Positions 5,148-6,801 of a DNA stretch of 6,801 nt are shown one piece after another. The position numbers were made by a program, and so were the translations under genes. This stretch comes from an uncultured Flavobacteriales bacterium (GTDB taxonomy: Bacteria; Bacteroidota; Bacteroidia; Flavobacteriales; Crocinitomicaceae), in NCBI GenBank assembly GCA_946479125.1, contig CAMLET010000178.1, positions 1-6,801 of the forward strand. Direction: 5' to 3'. The notes beneath the pieces are model-generated. The model was not told the DNA's origin, did not search any database, and saw only the letters and a program-made list of their open reading frames with translations. The stretch's first letter is position 1, and every line of letters starts with the position of its first letter.

Positions 5148-5202
5148 AATTCTACTTTTATAGTCTTAACCAGTTGTTTAAGGATGTGTTTAAAGTAGAA
5201 TT
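5148..5202 (-). promoter_or_regulatory. Nested hairpin in the sigma factor 5' leader, abutting the start codon
   Basis: Read as mRNA, AATTCTACTTT (5202-5192) is the exact complement of AAAGTAGAATT (5158-5148), and the second arm ends at the base directly before the AUG. Inside the 33-base spacer a second stem, CTTAA (5182-5178) with TTAAG (5169-5165), forms, or six pairs with one bulged A. The fold would bury the ribosome landing site. It could be a translational switch, a thermosensor or a DNA operator for an autoregulator; the sequence does not decide. Confidence 0.5.
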
Positions 5203-5231
5203 TCTCTTATAGGCAATAACGATTTACACGA

Positions 5232-5262
5232 CTAATATAGTTCCATTTTTCGGATTAACAAA
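5232..5262 (-). promoter_or_regulatory. Candidate promoter of the sigma factor gene
   Basis: On the minus strand TTTG (5262-5259) is followed after exactly 19 bp by TATATTAG (5239-5232), one mismatch from the Bacteroidota consensus TTTG-N19-TAnnTTTG. Transcription would start near 5226, giving a leader of about 79 bases that contains the nested hairpin at 5148-5202. Confidence 0.5.
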
Positions 5263-5356
5263 AATTTTAATAAAAAAACTTAACATTCCCGTAACCTTAA
5301 CCTACCTTTTGACTTGTTCAAAGTTTCTTCAACTTCCTTCGTTTTCAGGTTACAAC

Positions 5357-5384
5357 AAGACAAGATATTTACGAACTTTGTCTT
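5357..5384 (+). promoter_or_regulatory. Short inverted repeat abutting the uvrA start
   Basis: AAGACAA (5357-5363) and TTGTCTT (5378-5384) form a 7-bp dyad with a 14-base loop, the second arm ending at the base before the uvrA ATG. Within the second half, GAACTTTG (5373-5380) is one mismatch from the -7 consensus, with TTAC 19 bp upstream, so an alternative reading is a near-leaderless promoter. No CTG-N10-CAG type SOS box is seen. The rest of the 237-bp gap between the sigma factor and uvrA holds pyrimidine-rich sequence (5301-5346) and no gene. Confidence 0.3.
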
Positions 5385-6801
5385 ATGGCAGAAAAATTTA
5401 TTCAAATTAAAGGCGCAAGGGTCAATAACCTGAAAAACCTCGACGTTTCTATTCCGCACGGTAAGTTCACTGTAATTACAGGATTATCGGGTTCCGGAAA
5501 AAGTTCACTCGCATTTGATACTTTATATGCCGAAGGTCAGCGCCGATATATTGAAAGTTTATCTTCTTACGCCCGACAATTCTTGGGGAAATTAGACAAA
5601 CCTGAAACGGATTATATAAAAGGTATAGCTCCCGCAATTGCTATCCAGCAAAAAGTAATCAGCACCAATCCAAGATCTACGGTTGGAACAACGACTGAAA
5701 TTTATGATTATCTGAAAGTTCTTTTTGCCAGAATCGGTAAGACCTACTCCCCTGTTTCAGGAAATCAGGTAAAAAAAGACAGTATTACCGACGTCGTAAA
5801 TTTCGTTTGTAATCTCGATGCTTCCATTCGTGTTTTGATTTGTGCGCCGTATGACCAACATACAAAGTACGGAGCTGAAAGAGCTTTGAAATTACTTATG
5901 GAACAAGGTTATAGCCGTTTATTGATCAATGGAAATGTAGTTTCTATTTCTGATCTGAAAGCAGATGAAATTGAAAAAGAAAAAGATGTCTTTTTGGTCG
6001 TAGATCGTTTAACTGGTGGAATTACAGACGAAGAAACAATCAGTCGTTGTGGTGATTCTGTTCAATTGGCATATGCCGAAGGAAGTAATACTTGTTTTGT
6101 AATTGAAGCTGATTCACAAAAGAAGCACGAATTCTCCAACCGTTTTGAACTTGACGGAATAGAATTTCAGGAACCAAATACGCACCTATTCACCTTTAAC
6201 AATCCATTTGGAGCTTGTAAAACGTGTGAAGGTTATGGTTCCGTAATAGGAATCGATTCAAAATTGGTCATTCCGAATCCTGCACTTTCCGTTTATGAAG
6301 GAGCAGTTGCACCGTGGAAAGGTGATGTGATGGGCGAATATTTGCAAAATCTGGTGAAACACGCACGCAAATACGATTTCCCAATTCACAAACCGGTAGA
6401 CGATCTTACTAAAGAACAATACGACCTTCTGTGGAAAGGAAACAGAGATATTTCCGGAATCAACGGATGTTTTAAAGATATTGAAGCTCAGAGCTACAAG
6501 ATTCAATACCGCGTTATGCTTTCGAGATACAGAGGTAAAACTTTATGTCCTGAATGTTCTGGTACACGTTTACGTGAAGACGCTAACTACGTGAAGATTG
6601 ACGAGAAATGTATCCGTGATCTGGTATTGATGCCATTGACAGAAGCACTGACTTTCTTTGAAAACTTAAAAGTGGAATCTCACGAAGAAAAAGTGGTAAA
6701 ACGAATTCTTCCGGAAATTACACAGCGTATCTCTTTCCTTAATGATGTTGGACTTGGTTATTTGACTTTAAACAGAGCTGCCAATTCACTTTCCGGTGGA
6801 G
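5385..6801 (+). CDS. uvrA: UvrA, excinuclease ABC ATPase subunit, N-terminal 472 residues, cut by window edge
   Basis: Damage-recognition ATPase of nucleotide excision repair; a UvrA dimer with UvrB scans DNA for bulky lesions. The first ABC half is visible in order: N-terminus MAEKFIQIKGARVNNLKNL, Walker A GLSGSGKSS (33-41), the conserved FDTLYAEGQRRYIESLSSYARQF run (44-66), IAIQQK (85-90), NPRSTVGTTTEIYDYLK (95-111), then the UvrB-binding region (about 115-260), and zinc-module cysteine pairs C278/C281 (GACKTCEGYG) and C388/C391 (LCPECSGTRL). It ends at LSGG of the first signature motif (469-472). Full-length UvrA is about 940 residues, so roughly half is present. The start follows from the family N-terminus. 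It is divergent from the ECF sigma factor gene. The long conserved runs make confusion with UvrA2-like drug-resistance paralogues unlikely. Confidence 0.98.
   Translation, partial: MAEKFIQIKGARVNNLKNLDVSIPHGKFTVITGLSGSGKSSLAFDTLYAEGQRRYIESLSSYARQFLGKLDKPETDYIKGIAPAIAIQQKVISTNPRSTVGTTTEIYDYLKVLFARIGKTYSPVSGNQVKKDSITDVVNFVCNLDASIRVLICAPYDQHTKYGAERALKLLMEQGYSRLLINGNVVSISDLKADEIEKEKDVFLVVDRLTGGITDEETISRCGDSVQLAYAEGSNTCFVIEADSQKKHEFSNRFELDGIEFQEPNTHLFTFNNPFGACKTCEGYGSVIGIDSKLVIPNPALSVYEGAVAPWKGDVMGEYLQNLVKHARKYDFPIHKPVDDLTKEQYDLLWKGNRDISGINGCFKDIEAQSYKIQYRVMLSRYRGKTLCPECSGTRLREDANYVKIDEKCIRDLVLMPLTEALTFFENLKVESHEEKVVKRILPEITQRISFLNDVGLGYLTLNRAANSLSGG

Noticed and set aside
5203..5384. SOS (LexA) box upstream of uvrA
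   Set aside because: No CTG-N10-CAG or similar dyad was found; the LexA site of this lineage is unknown to me, so absence is not proof.
6258..6506. Minus-strand frame of 82 codons inside uvrA
   Set aside because: Antisense to well-conserved UvrA sequence; no motif.
1..6801. CRISPR array, tRNA/rRNA, insertion sequence, prophage or defence genes
   Set aside because: No regularly spaced direct repeats, no cloverleaf-like sequence, no transposase, integrase or known defence domain in any convincing frame.

Overview
The window is AT-rich and gene-dense, with no usable Shine-Dalgarno sequences and a few promoter-like TAnnTTTG/TTTG elements. Protein similarity (Bacteroidota-style phytoene desaturase, FrnE-like protein, ECF sigma factor and UvrA) points to Bacteroidota, most likely Flavobacteriales. 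A member near Fluviicola/Crocinitomicaceae is possible, but that is a weak guess. No RNA gene, CRISPR array, insertion sequence or phage gene is visible, and it reads as ordinary chromosome.

Left part (1-2138). On the minus strand a MarR-family regulator (639-1301) and a phytoene desaturase, crtI (from 642 off the left edge), overlap by ATGA, so the regulator and the carotenoid gene form one transcription unit. Divergent from them is a secreted subclass B1 metallo-beta-lactamase (1443-2138) with all six zinc ligands. The 141-bp gap between them holds a striking 21-bp inverted repeat (19 of 21 positions match) that ends 5 bp from the MarR start codon. It is a good candidate for the MarR operator and could tie beta-lactamase expression to the carotenoid regulator.

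Middle part (2266-4494). This is a redox module: a one-cysteine HxlR/DUF24 regulator on the minus strand, divergent from an NmrA-type NAD(P)H:quinone oxidoreductase resembling E. coli QorB (YtfG), followed by a FrnE-like DsbA-family thiol oxidoreductase. The divergent gap contains two identical 14-bp palindromes, TTTCCAAAAGGAAA, 18 bp apart, which are likely operators. The layout repeats the ytfH-ytfG arrangement of E. coli. Between the quinone reductase and the FrnE-like gene is a roughly 75-bp element of A/T-tracts spaced about ten bases apart with dyad symmetry. A perfect 12-bp GC-rich hairpin ends the block.

Right part (4551-6801). A small ECF sigma factor (minus strand) diverges from uvrA (plus strand, cut by the right edge inside its first ABC signature). 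The predicted sigma-factor mRNA leader can fold so that an 11-bp stem ends directly at the start codon. A shorter inverted repeat likewise abuts the uvrA start.

I see no clearly new multi-gene defence or mobile system. The best leads are regulatory: the MarR operator shared with the beta-lactamase, the paired HxlR operators, the phased A-tract element, and the start-masking leader of the sigma factor.
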